From Sphaerospermopsis aphanizomenoides BCCUSP55 (lineage in GTDB: Bacteria > Cyanobacteriota > Cyanobacteriia > Cyanobacteriales > Nostocaceae), in the NCBI RefSeq assembly GCF_001586785.1, contig NZ_LUFH02000052.1, forward strand, positions 1-43,850: DNA of 43,850 nt, given 5' to 3'. The notes beneath the pieces are model-generated. The model was not told the DNA's origin and did not search any database. It saw only the letters and a list, made by a program, of their open reading frames with translations. The position numbers and the translations under genes were made by a program. Of the stretch, positions 24,603-34,280 are shown piece after piece (position 1 is the first letter of the stretch; the number at the start of each line of letters is the position of its first letter).

Positions 24603-27161
24603 ATGGAACCAGACAAACTAACCAGGTTTAAAGAGTACGGTGAGTTTATCCTCCGCAAAATTGACTCTGTACCCCAACGCCCCTCCCAACAAGAAGATTG
24701 GGTTCCTACTAGCCTGGATGACTGTCTAATGCGTTTGCGAGAAGCTGCACAGAAGACTGTAGAACTGGCCACTTCACCTGTGAAAATTGGTGTGATGGGT
24801 GAATTTAGCAGCGGTAAAAGTTTGCTGCTAGGTAGTTTAATTGGTTATGCTGATGCTTTACCAGTCAGCGAAAATCCCACTACGGGAAATGTCACAGCAA
24901 TTCATATTAAACCACAAGATGAATTTGCTACTACCCAAATAGATAATTACACCGTTGAGTATTTATCCCATGAAGGTGTGAATGAGTGTTTACATTTCAT
25001 GTTAGGAGAAGCAAACCGTCGTGCTGTGGCTGCTGGTTTACCACCTTTACAAGTTTCTAAAATTAAAACCGGTAAAGATATTTCTCACTGGTGTGAGGAA
25101 GCTTGGAAGAGTTCTAATAATTTGGAATTACGCTATTTATTGCGGGAGTTAATATTATTTTTGCGGGCTTATCAAGCTTATGGTGAAGCTTTGTGTAGTA
25201 AGCATTATCACATTGATGCAGCTACAGCCCAGGAAGGGTTACAACTCACCGAAATGGCAATGGCGATTCAAACATTGAGATTTGAGGATATACCACCTGC
25301 ACATATTCGCTTACCTAGTGCGCCCCAAGTTCTACAAACTCAATTATTACAAAATAGTTTTCCTTTAATTCGCCGGGTTGATATTGAAGTCAAGATATCC
25401 AGAGAAATTTGGGATTTGACTGGTGCGGAAGAATTTGTATTATTAGATTTTCCCGGTTTAGGTGCAGCTAATTCAGGTGCGAGAGATACATTTTTATCAT
25501 TGCGAGAATTGGCGCAGGTACAGACAATTTTAGTTTTATTAAATGGTAAATCACCGGGAAGCGATCGCGCCAACAAAATTTTTACCATGATGCAGCAACA
25601 ACGCCCAGGACAGGATTTAAAAGATTTAATTCTCGTCGGTGTGGGACGGTTTGACCAATTACCTTTAGATAGTGAAGGTGGGGAAAGAATCTTAGATTTT
25701 TTAATTGAATATCATCCTAACGCCCAACCTTTACAAACAGATGTAGTTTTTCAGAAGCTAAAAGTTTTACAAACTATTATTGATGGTGCAGAAGCTTTTA
25801 CTACCCAAAAAGACCGCATCGTTTTATTATCCCCACTATTAGGGTTAGCAGAATTAGCCAAACGTTCGACAAAAGTGAAAGCCGGGTCAGAAGAATTTTT
25901 AGCTAATTTAGATTATCCTGATTATCTAGAACGTTCCAAAAAATTACAAGAAAAATGGGGTAAATTAAGCGAAAAATTATTAACCAATGAACCCCGTAAT
26001 TCTCTAGGTAGACAGTTAAGTTATTTTGCCCAAGATGGAGGAGTTAGTAAACTACGGGAACTGATTCAAAATCATGTTACTACTCACGGTTTAAAACAAT
26101 TATATGAAGATACCCGCAGGGCGGCGGATGTTGTCCATCAACAACAAGAACAACTCAAAGATATTATCGCCGAAATTCACGAACAAGGTATACCCACAGC
26201 CGATATTCCCGCTTTAATTGATTTACGTTTAGCAATTGAAAGTTTAGATAAAACCTACCGAAACTTTCAAAAAAACCTGGGTAAAGAACCACTTAAAGAT
26301 AGACGGGGAGTGGTTGTTAGTGATGTCATCAAAGATGAATTGACCTATAGAATTCTCAATTGGAGTCAGTGGACTTTATTGTTTAATAAATGTCAAAATG
26401 GGACAATTGCCTTAGCAGAATCTAAAGGTGCAGCCGGGAAATTATTTGACCGTGGTAATAGAGTTAATAATTCCTTACCGACCAAGAGTGATGATTTTTA
26501 TCCAGAGTTTGAAAAGACTGTTAAAGAACTGGAAGATTTTGCGAGCGATCGCATTCGTCAAGCCGTGGTAGACTTGTTAAATAAATTGGCACATCAAGTA
26601 GTTCTAGAACGGGAAAAATTACAGGCAATTCTCAATCCTGAACTGGAAGAATTTATTGAAAATAAATTTGGAGTTGAAGCCGCAGATTTATTTTATAAAC
26701 TTCTATTGGGATGTGATCCAAACCAATGGAAAGAAGCGATTATCGGAGAAATCAATAATCAAGATAAATCTATCTCTCCAGACATCATGTTTCCCCTAGC
26801 GCGACGGGACGAAAAACACAGTATAGGACAAATATTTGATTGGTCTCCTGAAAGAAATCAAACTTCATCCCGTGCTGCAAATCATCAACTCTTTGTATTA
26901 AGGTTGCGTGATGAAATTACCGCTAGTGCTAGTTTGCATCTCGTTCAATATGTCAGCGAAGTTAATCAACAAGTGAATGCAGAACTAGAAGGAATTTTAG
27001 ATCAAATTATTCCCAGTTTGCAAAACTTATCTAAAAAAGAAGAACTTCTCAGATATATTGCTGCGGGAGATTCTACCCCAGAGTTAGCAATTCCCACTTG
27101 GTTAGAAATTCTTGCGGATATTGCATCAATTAATGAGAGTGATATTTATGAGTATTTTTAA
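24603..27161 (+). CDS. Dynamin-like GTPase, first gene of a trio
   Basis: ATG 24603 gives 852 residues; an in-frame GTG at 24540 lies next to the 42-base repeat and is less likely. The N-terminal GTPase domain has Walker A GEFSSGKS at 66-73, a G2 threonine in NPTTGNVTAI (about 91-100), G3 DFPGLG near 282-287, and GVGRFDQL near 347-354 where the G4 motif is expected, so G4 is divergent. The rest is helical, with coiled-coil stretches (about 510-580 and 650-720), as in bacterial dynamin-like and SrfC-type proteins. No membrane helix or signal is present; such proteins act at membranes or on protein complexes. It precedes an Hsp70-like gene and an alpha-helical gene on the same strand. Confidence 0.87.
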   Translation: MEPDKLTRFKEYGEFILRKIDSVPQRPSQQEDWVPTSLDDCLMRLREAAQKTVELATSPVKIGVMGEFSSGKSLLLGSLIGYADALPVSENPTTGNVTAIHIKPQDEFATTQIDNYTVEYLSHEGVNECLHFMLGEANRRAVAAGLPPLQVSKIKTGKDISHWCEEAWKSSNNLELRYLLRELILFLRAYQAYGEALCSKHYHIDAATAQEGLQLTEMAMAIQTLRFEDIPPAHIRLPSAPQVLQTQLLQNSFPLIRRVDIEVKISREIWDLTGAEEFVLLDFPGLGAANSGARDTFLSLRELAQVQTILVLLNGKSPGSDRANKIFTMMQQQRPGQDLKDLILVGVGRFDQLPLDSEGGERILDFLIEYHPNAQPLQTDVVFQKLKVLQTIIDGAEAFTTQKDRIVLLSPLLGLAELAKRSTKVKAGSEEFLANLDYPDYLERSKKLQEKWGKLSEKLLTNEPRNSLGRQLSYFAQDGGVSKLRELIQNHVTTHGLKQLYEDTRRAADVVHQQQEQLKDIIAEIHEQGIPTADIPALIDLRLAIESLDKTYRNFQKNLGKEPLKDRRGVVVSDVIKDELTYRILNWSQWTLLFNKCQNGTIALAESKGAAGKLFDRGNRVNNSLPTKSDDFYPEFEKTVKELEDFASDRIRQAVVDLLNKLAHQVVLEREKLQAILNPELEEFIENKFGVEAADLFYKLLLGCDPNQWKEAIIGEINNQDKSISPDIMFPLARRDEKHSIGQIFDWSPERNQTSSRAANHQLFVLRLRDEITASASLHLVQYVSEVNQQVNAELEGILDQIIPSLQNLSKKEELLRYIAAGDSTPELAIPTWLEILADIASINESDIYEYF

Positions 27162-27300
27162 CGGAAGAAGGGAACAGGGAACAGGGAATAGGGAATAGGT
27201 TATTTTCCGCATCTACCAATTACGAATTACGAATGACGTTCGCGAAGCGTTTCCGATAGCGTAGCGTGGCGTTAGCCATAGGAAATATTACGAATTAGCA
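27162..27300. repeat. Repeat-filled gap between trio genes 1 and 2
   Basis: GGGAACA/GGGAATA heptamers (27168-27200) and AATTACG heptamers (about 27218-27236) are followed by a GC-rich dispersed insert. The gap of 143 bases shows no terminator, so read-through into the Hsp70-like gene is plausible. Confidence 0.65.
27255..27280 (+). repeat. Small dispersed repeat, copy 3
   Basis: It matches 24230-24255 with one substitution. It is flanked by TTTCC and GGAAA, so it again sits between the arms of an inverted repeat. Confidence 0.85.
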
Positions 27301-27304
27301 AATT

Positions 27305-30300
27305 ATGTCTGTGGAAATTCGTCTTCCACCCAAATATCAACTGCGGGTTAAAGAAAATCAAGGTTTGGATTTACCTGCTATTCAAATTGTGGCTACTAAC
27401 AGCAATATTCCTTATATTTCTCGCATTACTTGTAGCGTAGTAGGAACACCAAAGGAATTAGCAGCAGAAATTCAACAAACATATAAACACTTTAACTCCG
27501 CTACACCGAAGAAAATCTCTAACCTATGTCAATTAGGTCAATATCCTTTTCAGTTAGAGAAACCGTTAACCGAAGCAGTAAACTGTAATTTACAGGTAAT
27601 TGTCGAGTATTTTGATTCTGATATGACAGGAAAACCTATATTATCTATTCGCAAAAATATGGGCGTTTCCTGTAATCTTTGGTTTACACCTGATTTTGAA
27701 ACAACAACAAATAAAACTATGAATCCTTTTGAATTAGACACCTATCTGAATAAATTAAGTCAACAATTGAGTGAAAAACTCAATGAAAAACCAAAAAAAA
27801 GATTTCCTGGTTGGTTTGCTGTCGATTTTGGTACTTCTAACTCTACAGTTACACTTTTTGACCCGATTGAAGTACCAATTGCGGAAATTTTACCCAAAGA
27901 ACAAGAATTAAGATTACGTCAGCGGTTAGCAGAATGGTTAAGTTCTCCTCCTGCTTCGGCTTTACCAGATATAAGTGTAAATGAGTGGGAAAAGTTTATA
28001 GCTAATATTAGCAAAAACTTAGAAATTGAACCAGAACAGTTAAGTGAAGTGTTTGAAACGGATAACAAAGAACAATTTTTAGAAGCAATTCGCCAAATTG
28101 AATTATGTTTAGGAAATAGTGATAGATTTCGCCGTGCTGTTAGCAAAAAACTTTATCAGATATATCATGAAGTTTTCCGCGTTCCCACTTTAGAATCACA
28201 AAATTTGATTCCTGTAGTTTTAGATATTAACAGACGGGAAACAGAAATTCCTAGTGAAATGGAAGTATCGCAAATTGAACCTTTAAAATTGCAGATGGGT
28301 AGGGAAGCAAGGGACAATCGTAAAAAAGCCATTGCCCAAGGTACAATTAGTTCTGTTAAAGATATTATTAGCAGATTCCATCACTCACCTAAACGTTATT
28401 TTGGACAAAATCGTACCTTCCCAGTCATTTTAAATGAGGAAGAAAATAACATTCAAGTTAATCAATTAATTCAAGCAGCATGGGCGCATTTAATTGAATT
28501 AACAGAAGATTATCGTCAACGTGCCAGAAGAAGATTTTCGGAAGGAGATTTATTAACAGGAGTTGTCACCTATCCCACAGTTGCACCTCCAGTAGTGCGT
28601 AAAGAAATTAAGGCATTAGTGGAAGAATTAGGAATAGATGATGTGCAAACTGCTTACGATGAAGCGGTTTCTGTAGCTATCTTTTTTCTATGGCGAGAAT
28701 TTGGTGGAAATCTCAATATTGGCATTGAGTCATTTAAAACCCGTTGTCGTCAAGAAAAAAATAAATGGTCACAAAATGTTTTAGTTCTAGATATTGGTGG
28801 GGGAACGACAGACTTAGCATTAATTGAACTGACATTAGAAGATAAAACTCCCTACTTTGCAGACCATGAAGATAGAGGTTTAGGTGGACGTTACTATAAA
28901 CTGACTCCAAAATTATTAGGTTCTTCTGGACATTTGCAATTGGGTGGTGAGTTAATTACTTTGCGAATATTCCGCTTGTTAAAAGTGGCAATAGCCGATT
29001 TTCTCTTAACAGCAATAACCAATGGTGACATCGAAAGCGACAAACTAGAAGATTTAATCAACTCAGAATTAAACGAACGTTTTTTAGAAGATGGCAAATT
29101 TAAAAGTGGGAGTTTATTAAAATGTGTAGACAAAGAAAATCCTGAAGGTGATGTCGCTTTTAAAGATGCTTTAGATACAGCCGAAAAAGTATTACCAACC
29201 CGTTGGCAACAAGCACCCCAACGCCTACAAACATTTTACACCCTGTGGGATCATGCCGAAGCTGCGAAATTAAAACTAGGGCAAAAATTACCAGGAGATA
29301 GTTCCCTATTAACCTTCACCCTTTCCGAACAACAAATTAGTGAACTACTCGCCCAAAGCGCAGTTAAATTCCAAATCATCATCCCTGATGCTATCTCCAT
29401 AACCATAGACAGTCAACAATTTGAACGCGCAGCAACTTCCGCCATTAAAGAAGCCATTGGTATTGCTAAAGGTTTAATGGAAAGCCGTTTAAATGCAGAC
29501 AACAAACAAAAAGTAGATTGGTTAATTCTCTCCGGTAAAACTTGTAATTTAGATTTAGTACAACAACAAATCTACCAAGAATTTAGCAAATCTCCCTATT
29601 TTGTGTGGAACCCAGAACGGATTACATTTGTTTTAGAATTTACCAAACTTGCCACATCCGCTGGTGCTTGTTACGCCGAAAAATTAAGAAGATTAAGATT
29701 TGATCCCGAAGAGTCAAAAAACCTACTTCGTAAAGGTGCAAACCAGCTAGAAATAGATGTCAAAAACCTATTTTATTATCTACCTTGCAACTTCAAACGT
29801 AAAACCCAAAGTAATGATTTGTTAGCCATCTTCAACGCTGGACAAGAACTTTATCAAATTGCACCTTGGGAAAGCGTCGCCAAAGTGCGGACAAATTGGC
29901 AAGGTATCCAACTAACAAACATCATCTATCGTCAAGACTACGAAGATGGAGAATTACGCCTCTGGGGTAGCTTCGATGGTAAAACATTAATGGAGAAACT
30001 AAACATGGAAGAACCAGAGTTTCTCAAGAAAATTAAACTGCAATTTGAAATAGATCAAACATTACAATTTAGTGTTTTACTTTGTCAAGGTAATCCCCAT
30101 TATTTAATAGACGTGCAGGGAATTAACCTCAATTCCGTCATCTTAGCAAACTCAGAACCAGCAGATTTATTTATTGATGGACAATTAAATTGGAATATCG
30201 CCATTGAACAACCCCATCAAGACTTAAAAGATGGTGATATTGCCATTAATGTATTAGAATCAGCAACCGTTGATCAACCAGATGCCTATCATTTAGTATT

Positions 30301-30703
30301 TGCAGTTGATCACAATCAAAATCAATCCTTGCAAACATTCCACTATTTACAAGATGGCGTAAACGAAGCAGGAAAAGGATTAATTAGCAATCCCTTACCT
30401 CCCTTTCCCCAACATGGTCAACACACCTTTTATATTTATCAAACAGATAGGGAAACCAACAGCAAAAAATGGATACGCATCGGCGCACTTAGCAAACCAG
30501 ATATCACCACAGATTACCCCTGTCAATATCATGTCACCCTCGACAACAAAGGTATATTAAGGATGCACGCCGGCGAAGTACCTTATTGGACATCAAATAA
30601 TCAAGAATGTCTCCAACAAGAAGGATGTGTTTATCGTGCAGAACTAGAATTACAACCCAACGAAATTGATAAAGAACGCGATCCATTCTGCGGCATCCAT
30701 TAA
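27305..30703 (+). CDS. Giant Hsp70/actin-fold ATPase, second gene of the trio
   Basis: The product has 1132 residues, nearly twice the size of DnaK. Residues 1-140 are a beta-rich extra domain. The actin-like ATPase follows: phosphate-1 motif WFAVDFGTSNSTVTLF at 170-185, phosphate-2 motif VLDIGGGTTDLALIEL near 494-510, and an adenosine-loop segment LILSGKTCNLDLV near 740-752. A long insertion (about 200-480) and a C-terminal beta-rich region (about 840-1132), which could be substrate-binding, complete it. The catalytic residues look intact. The closest known analogy is the Hsp70-like SrfB of enterobacteria, which is also encoded beside a dynamin-like protein (SrfC). Homology is suggested by layout and motifs only. 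Confidence 0.85.
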   Translation: MSVEIRLPPKYQLRVKENQGLDLPAIQIVATNSNIPYISRITCSVVGTPKELAAEIQQTYKHFNSATPKKISNLCQLGQYPFQLEKPLTEAVNCNLQVIVEYFDSDMTGKPILSIRKNMGVSCNLWFTPDFETTTNKTMNPFELDTYLNKLSQQLSEKLNEKPKKRFPGWFAVDFGTSNSTVTLFDPIEVPIAEILPKEQELRLRQRLAEWLSSPPASALPDISVNEWEKFIANISKNLEIEPEQLSEVFETDNKEQFLEAIRQIELCLGNSDRFRRAVSKKLYQIYHEVFRVPTLESQNLIPVVLDINRRETEIPSEMEVSQIEPLKLQMGREARDNRKKAIAQGTISSVKDIISRFHHSPKRYFGQNRTFPVILNEEENNIQVNQLIQAAWAHLIELTEDYRQRARRRFSEGDLLTGVVTYPTVAPPVVRKEIKALVEELGIDDVQTAYDEAVSVAIFFLWREFGGNLNIGIESFKTRCRQEKNKWSQNVLVLDIGGGTTDLALIELTLEDKTPYFADHEDRGLGGRYYKLTPKLLGSSGHLQLGGELITLRIFRLLKVAIADFLLTAITNGDIESDKLEDLINSELNERFLEDGKFKSGSLLKCVDKENPEGDVAFKDALDTAEKVLPTRWQQAPQRLQTFYTLWDHAEAAKLKLGQKLPGDSSLLTFTLSEQQISELLAQSAVKFQIIIPDAISITIDSQQFERAATSAIKEAIGIAKGLMESRLNADNKQKVDWLILSGKTCNLDLVQQQIYQEFSKSPYFVWNPERITFVLEFTKLATSAGACYAEKLRRLRFDPEESKNLLRKGANQLEIDVKNLFYYLPCNFKRKTQSNDLLAIFNAGQELYQIAPWESVAKVRTNWQGIQLTNIIYRQDYEDGELRLWGSFDGKTLMEKLNMEEPEFLKKIKLQFEIDQTLQFSVLLCQGNPHYLIDVQGINLNSVILANSEPADLFIDGQLNWNIAIEQPHQDLKDGDIAINVLESATVDQPDAYHLVFAVDHNQNQSLQTFHYLQDGVNEAGKGLISNPLPPFPQHGQHTFYIYQTDRETNSKKWIRIGALSKPDITTDYPCQYHVTLDNKGILRMHAGEVPYWTSNNQECLQQEGCVYRAELELQPNEIDKERDPFCGIH

Positions 30704-30850
30704 ATCAATTGATAATTGATAATTGACAATTGATAATTATTTTTTTCAAGGTTTAAAACCTCTTCTTTGAAGGGTAAAAAGAAAAAAATACCTTTTTTCA
30801 AAACTCTATCTTCAAATTAAATATAATTGTCGATTGTCAATTATTGAATT
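30704..30850. repeat. AATTGATA/CAATTGT repeat block between trio genes 2 and 3
   Basis: Tandem variants of AATTGATAATTGACAATT lie at 30708-30740, then A/T-rich DNA with TTTGAAGGGTAAAAAG and another CAATTGTCG at about 30828. A related arrangement is seen at 38690-38810. The gap of 177 bases shows no clear terminator. Confidence 0.6.
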
Positions 30851-30880
30851 TTTTCCTGACTTCTCAAATATCTTCTTGCC

Positions 30881-31987
30881 ATGAAGCAGCATTTACAGCA
30901 ATTATTAGCAACAGAAAACTCACAAATAGCCCAGGTATTACGGTTTAGTTTATATGGACTAAAGGCAACTTTAAATCAAGCCCAAACAGAATACCCAGAC
31001 GACCCAGGACATGAATTATGTCAACAGGTGATAGAAGAAATTCACCAACTTTTAAAACCTGCATCAGTTCCAGAAATTGCAATTGTTGATGAATCTCAAC
31101 CAAATGAACCTAAATTAACTGAATTACGCGAAGCTTTTAATTCTGACTTAGAACTAAACTTTTATTTAGGAGATTCACCCCTGCAAAGTGAAAATGATGC
31201 TGATTTATGGAACGAAATTCACCGTAAATTGTTACGAGTTCCAGAAGATTTAGCAACCTCTTGGCGAAAACGCGCTTTAGAAATTGTGCAGAAATTAGGC
31301 GCTACAGAAGATTATGTCAATCTTTACCACTTGCCTTTTGTGCGCGATGAAATTATTTATCCTGGGTTAAATGGTACTGTTCAAGCTAAAGGGTTATGTT
31401 TATCTAAAAAAGCCTTTTTAAAGTCAGATATTGCCCAGAAATATAACTCTGAAGATTTACATTTATTTGCAGGTTTTTTACTTTTATATACTAAATTTCT
31501 TGAAATAGAACCTGATTTACATCATGCTTTAAAAAGTGTATTTAGCTTTGATATTGTTTCTTTAAAATCCCAAGCAGAACAACTTCATCTTTATCTTCAA
31601 GCATTAAGCGATCGCTTGCAACGTACCCAAAAAATTGAGGAAAATACTGATCCTATCTTAACTTTACGTGCTTGGATTGACATGGATGAAGCCATACATT
31701 CCCTAGTATTTCTTCCCCCAGCCGAACGTTATTCTTGGTGGGGAAAACTACAACAAGAATCACGGCGGATGCTTAAAAAAATCGCTGATAAAGCTATGCA
31801 AGCAGGTCATGACGTAAAAATTAGACAATTATCAGGACTTTATGCCGATATTTGTGCTTATTCAAAAGACGACCTGCAACTAGACTGCGGAGGTACACCA
31901 GGAGAAGTCTTAACTTGTCTGCGATTATACACACGAATTAATCAAGAACAAAATCCAGGCAGAGTAATATTTCGCTCCCTACGCTAA
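30881..31987 (+). CDS. Alpha-helical protein, third gene of the trio
   Basis: The product has 368 residues. It is soluble and almost all helical, with no signal peptide, membrane helix or catalytic motif that I recognise. The N-terminus (1-60, MKQHLQQLLATENSQIAQVLRFSL) looks like a helical bundle. An acidic linker (60-110) follows, then a larger helical domain with WRKRALEIVQKLGATEDYVNLYHLPFVRDEIIYPGLN and a Trp-rich WIDMDEAIHSLVFLPPAERYSWWGKL. The position after the GTPase and Hsp70-like genes suggests it is an adaptor of the same complex. By position it could correspond to SrfA of enterobacteria, but I see no sequence proof. Confidence 0.75.
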   Translation: MKQHLQQLLATENSQIAQVLRFSLYGLKATLNQAQTEYPDDPGHELCQQVIEEIHQLLKPASVPEIAIVDESQPNEPKLTELREAFNSDLELNFYLGDSPLQSENDADLWNEIHRKLLRVPEDLATSWRKRALEIVQKLGATEDYVNLYHLPFVRDEIIYPGLNGTVQAKGLCLSKKAFLKSDIAQKYNSEDLHLFAGFLLLYTKFLEIEPDLHHALKSVFSFDIVSLKSQAEQLHLYLQALSDRLQRTQKIEENTDPILTLRAWIDMDEAIHSLVFLPPAERYSWWGKLQQESRRMLKKIADKAMQAGHDVKIRQLSGLYADICAYSKDDLQLDCGGTPGEVLTCLRLYTRINQEQNPGRVIFRSLR

Positions 31988-32054
31988 AAAAGGAAGACCC
32001 TGCTAAATTACCGCCTTCCCTCATAATTCCTAATAATTGATCCCATATTTACTA

Positions 32055-32282
32055 TTACCGAGGACCGCGGGGAGTACGGGGAGTACGGGGAGTACGAGGA
32101 CTAACAGTAGGTGAAGGAGAAGGTGAAATATTAGGTGAAGGATTTTGTTGAGATAATAAAGTTTGGGTTGCGTTTATAGCTAGAACATCTTTGGATATTG
32201 CAAAAGTAGCCGCAGTACCTAAAAATGCAGCCAAACTCACAAGTGCTAAATTCCGCATATTGTTATACCTGTCAAGACTCAT
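32055..32282 (-). CDS. Small secreted Pro-rich peptide
   Basis: The product has 75 residues. Starting at ATG 32282 or at the internal ATG nine codons later, it has a good signal peptide (MRNLALVSLAAFLGTAATFAISKDVLA). The mature part is short and ends in a tail of PRTPRTPRTPRGPR preceded by SPSPSPTVSP. The tail is written by a tandem 9-base repeat at 32058-32094, so its length is likely to vary between strains. It would be exported to the periplasm or beyond; the function is unknown. Confidence 0.6.
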   Translation of the reverse strand: MSLDRYNNMRNLALVSLAAFLGTAATFAISKDVLAINATQTLLSQQNPSPNISPSPSPTVSPRTPRTPRTPRGPR

Positions 32283-32405
32283 ACCACCATATTTTGCTCA
32301 ATTTTCAAACTGGACTTATCTCGCTACAGGTAGTCTTATTGATGTCACTCAAGGTAGAAAGTTGCATTTATCAAAACTGCTGAATTTGCTGTTTAAGTAA
32401 GATGT

Positions 32406-32438
32406 AAAAAAGAAGATTTATGCTTACAAAGCATAAAT
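32406..32438 (-). terminator. Terminator of the b-type cytochrome gene
   Basis: ATTTATGCTT (32416-32425) and AAGCATAAAT (32429-32438) form a perfect 10 bp stem with a 3-base loop. On the minus strand CTTCTTTTTT follows. It lies 22 bases downstream of the cytochrome stop codon. Confidence 0.6.
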
Positions 32439-32459
32439 TATTTTATATATTTGAGAGGA

Positions 32460-33188
32460 TTAATCAGTAGAATTTGAAAACAACAGTGGTAACAAAAAAG
32501 CTGCTATAATTCCCACCAACACAAACACCTCAATAATTTTCACCGTTAAACTACCTTGCAAAAACTGATTAATTTCTGACTTCAAATTATGAGAAAAATT
32601 ACTCAACCAACCACGTAAACGACTAAACCAATTTCTAGGATCATCTTCTGTACGAAACTTCCACGACAACATTGATAATAATAATGGCGCACCACCCACT
32701 TTAGCAGACATCAAAACATGAATTGCTAAACAGCAAACCATAATTACCCAAGCGATAAGGTGAAAATAATACCAAATATGATTCAGTTCACCTATCGGTA
32801 GCCATTCTTCCTTCATCATTCTGCCAGATATCACTGCCAAAACCGAGGCGATAAGCATCATCGTATTTGCTAAACGTTGCAAACTCACCCACCAAATTGG
32901 CTTACCAACTTGAGTTAATTGTTGTATAAATTCTGCTTGTATTAGGCGCTTTTTCCCAGCATGAAAGCTATAGAGTGCGAAAGCTGGTAATAACAGTAAG
33001 AAGAATAAACCTGCTGTACCGTGAATATCTTGAATTGGATCAATTTTAAGAATGGGAAGTTTACCAAATCTTTTATCAAAAGTGTTGTATACTAAAAAGC
33101 CGCTAATAATTGCCGTAATTACCAAAATTCCACTAATGCCATGCAGAATTCGTAACAACAAAGGTTGATAAGGGGCTGAACGAGTCAT
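32460..33188 (-). CDS. Cytochrome b561-like membrane protein
   Basis: The product has 242 residues with four core membrane helices plus a C-terminal fifth. Haem-ligand histidines are placed as in di-haem b-type cytochromes: LLRILHG near 16, IHGTAGLFF near 56, YYFHLIAW near 143 and CLAIHVLM near 157. It is a plasma- or thylakoid-membrane electron carrier; the redox partners are unknown. ATG 33188 is preceded by T-rich DNA with no strong Shine-Dalgarno. It is divergent from the DNA methylase gene, with 76 bases between. Confidence 0.85.
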   Translation of the reverse strand: MTRSAPYQPLLLRILHGISGILVITAIISGFLVYNTFDKRFGKLPILKIDPIQDIHGTAGLFFLLLLPAFALYSFHAGKKRLIQAEFIQQLTQVGKPIWWVSLQRLANTMMLIASVLAVISGRMMKEEWLPIGELNHIWYYFHLIAWVIMVCCLAIHVLMSAKVGGAPLLLSMLSWKFRTEDDPRNWFSRLRGWLSNFSHNLKSEINQFLQGSLTVKIIEVFVLVGIIAAFLLPLLFSNSTD

Positions 33189-33264
33189 GGGAATGAGTTG
33201 TAATTTTTATCATGTCTAATTTAAATTATTATACGCATCTTCATCGCCAATTGATATACTTATT

Positions 33265-34116
33265 ATGATTAAAAGCCCTCTCCGTTATCCTGGCGGTAAA
33301 TCAAGAGCAATCAAAAAAATCTCTGAATATTTACCAGAAAGTTTTACAGAATTCAGAGAACCTATGGTTGGTGGTGGTTCTGTATTTATTCACCTAAAAC
33401 AAACCTTCCCTAACTTAAAGATTTGGATTAATGATTTAAACCAGGAATTATTTCTATTTTGGCATATTGCCCAATCTAATTTATCTAAATTAGTTTCTGA
33501 AGTTCGTCATATCAAAGAAAAATATCAAGATGGCAGACTTTTATTTTCAGAGTTAACCAACGTTGATGTCAAATCTTTATCCGATTTAGATAGAGCCGTC
33601 CGCTTTTTTGTTCTTAATAGAATCACCTTTTCAGGAACTGTAGAATCAGGTGGTTTTTCTTTAGAAGCTTTTCATTCCAGATTTACTTATTCATCAATAG
33701 AGCGTCTAGAAAAATTAGAGAATATCTTAACACCAGATGTCAAAATTACCAATTTAAATTACATTCAAATTTTAAATGGAGATGAAAAAAGTGTATTCAT
33801 CTTTTTAGACCCTCCATATTTAAAAGCAGAAAAATCTAAATTATATGGAAAAAGAGGAGATTTACATACAGGTTTTGACCATCAAAAATTTGCTGATGAT
33901 TTAAAAAAATGTTGTCATAAATGGTTGATTACTTATGATGATTCCCCACAAATACACAATAACTTTGCTGGGGATAATATTTATATCTATGAATGGGATT
34001 TACAGTATGGAATGAATAACTATAAACAAAAAAAGGCTGAAATTGGTCAAGAACTATTTATTAGTAACTATAAAATTGAATTTAATCCAGAAATTCAGTT
34101 TACCAATTTGACATGA
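33265..34116 (+). CDS. DNA adenine methylase, Dam type, solitary
   Basis: The product has 283 residues. It carries the N-terminal LRYPGGKSRAIKKI (6-19) typical of the Dam/DpnM class, the SAM-binding FREPMVGGGSVF (30-41), the catalytic DPPY at 182-185 and LYGKRGDLHTGFDHQKFADDL. It should methylate N6 of adenine; the class often targets GATC, which is also the centre of the HIP1 octamer abundant in this genome, but specificity cannot be read from sequence alone. No restriction gene is adjacent, so it is an orphan methylase. Confidence 0.9.
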   Translation: MIKSPLRYPGGKSRAIKKISEYLPESFTEFREPMVGGGSVFIHLKQTFPNLKIWINDLNQELFLFWHIAQSNLSKLVSEVRHIKEKYQDGRLLFSELTNVDVKSLSDLDRAVRFFVLNRITFSGTVESGGFSLEAFHSRFTYSSIERLEKLENILTPDVKITNLNYIQILNGDEKSVFIFLDPPYLKAEKSKLYGKRGDLHTGFDHQKFADDLKKCCHKWLITYDDSPQIHNNFAGDNIYIYEWDLQYGMNNYKQKKAEIGQELFISNYKIEFNPEIQFTNLT

Positions 34117-34140
34117 GACAGCACATAATCTCCAATTCAT

Positions 34141-34168
34141 CTGCGTTTATCTGCGTTTATCTGCGTTC
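34141..34168. repeat. Ten-base tandem repeat CTGCGTTTAT
   Basis: Two full copies and one partial copy lie between the methylase gene and tatC. The remaining DNA to 34280 shows nothing else recognisable. Confidence 0.8.
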
Positions 34169-34280
34169 AATTAATTAAAAGCATTACGCCATCAGCTTCT
34201 CCATCTGGAAATCAAAGGTTTAACAGCTTAGTCGCTCTCCCAGATAAAATAGTTAAGGAATGTTGCCTATTTATTGACTC

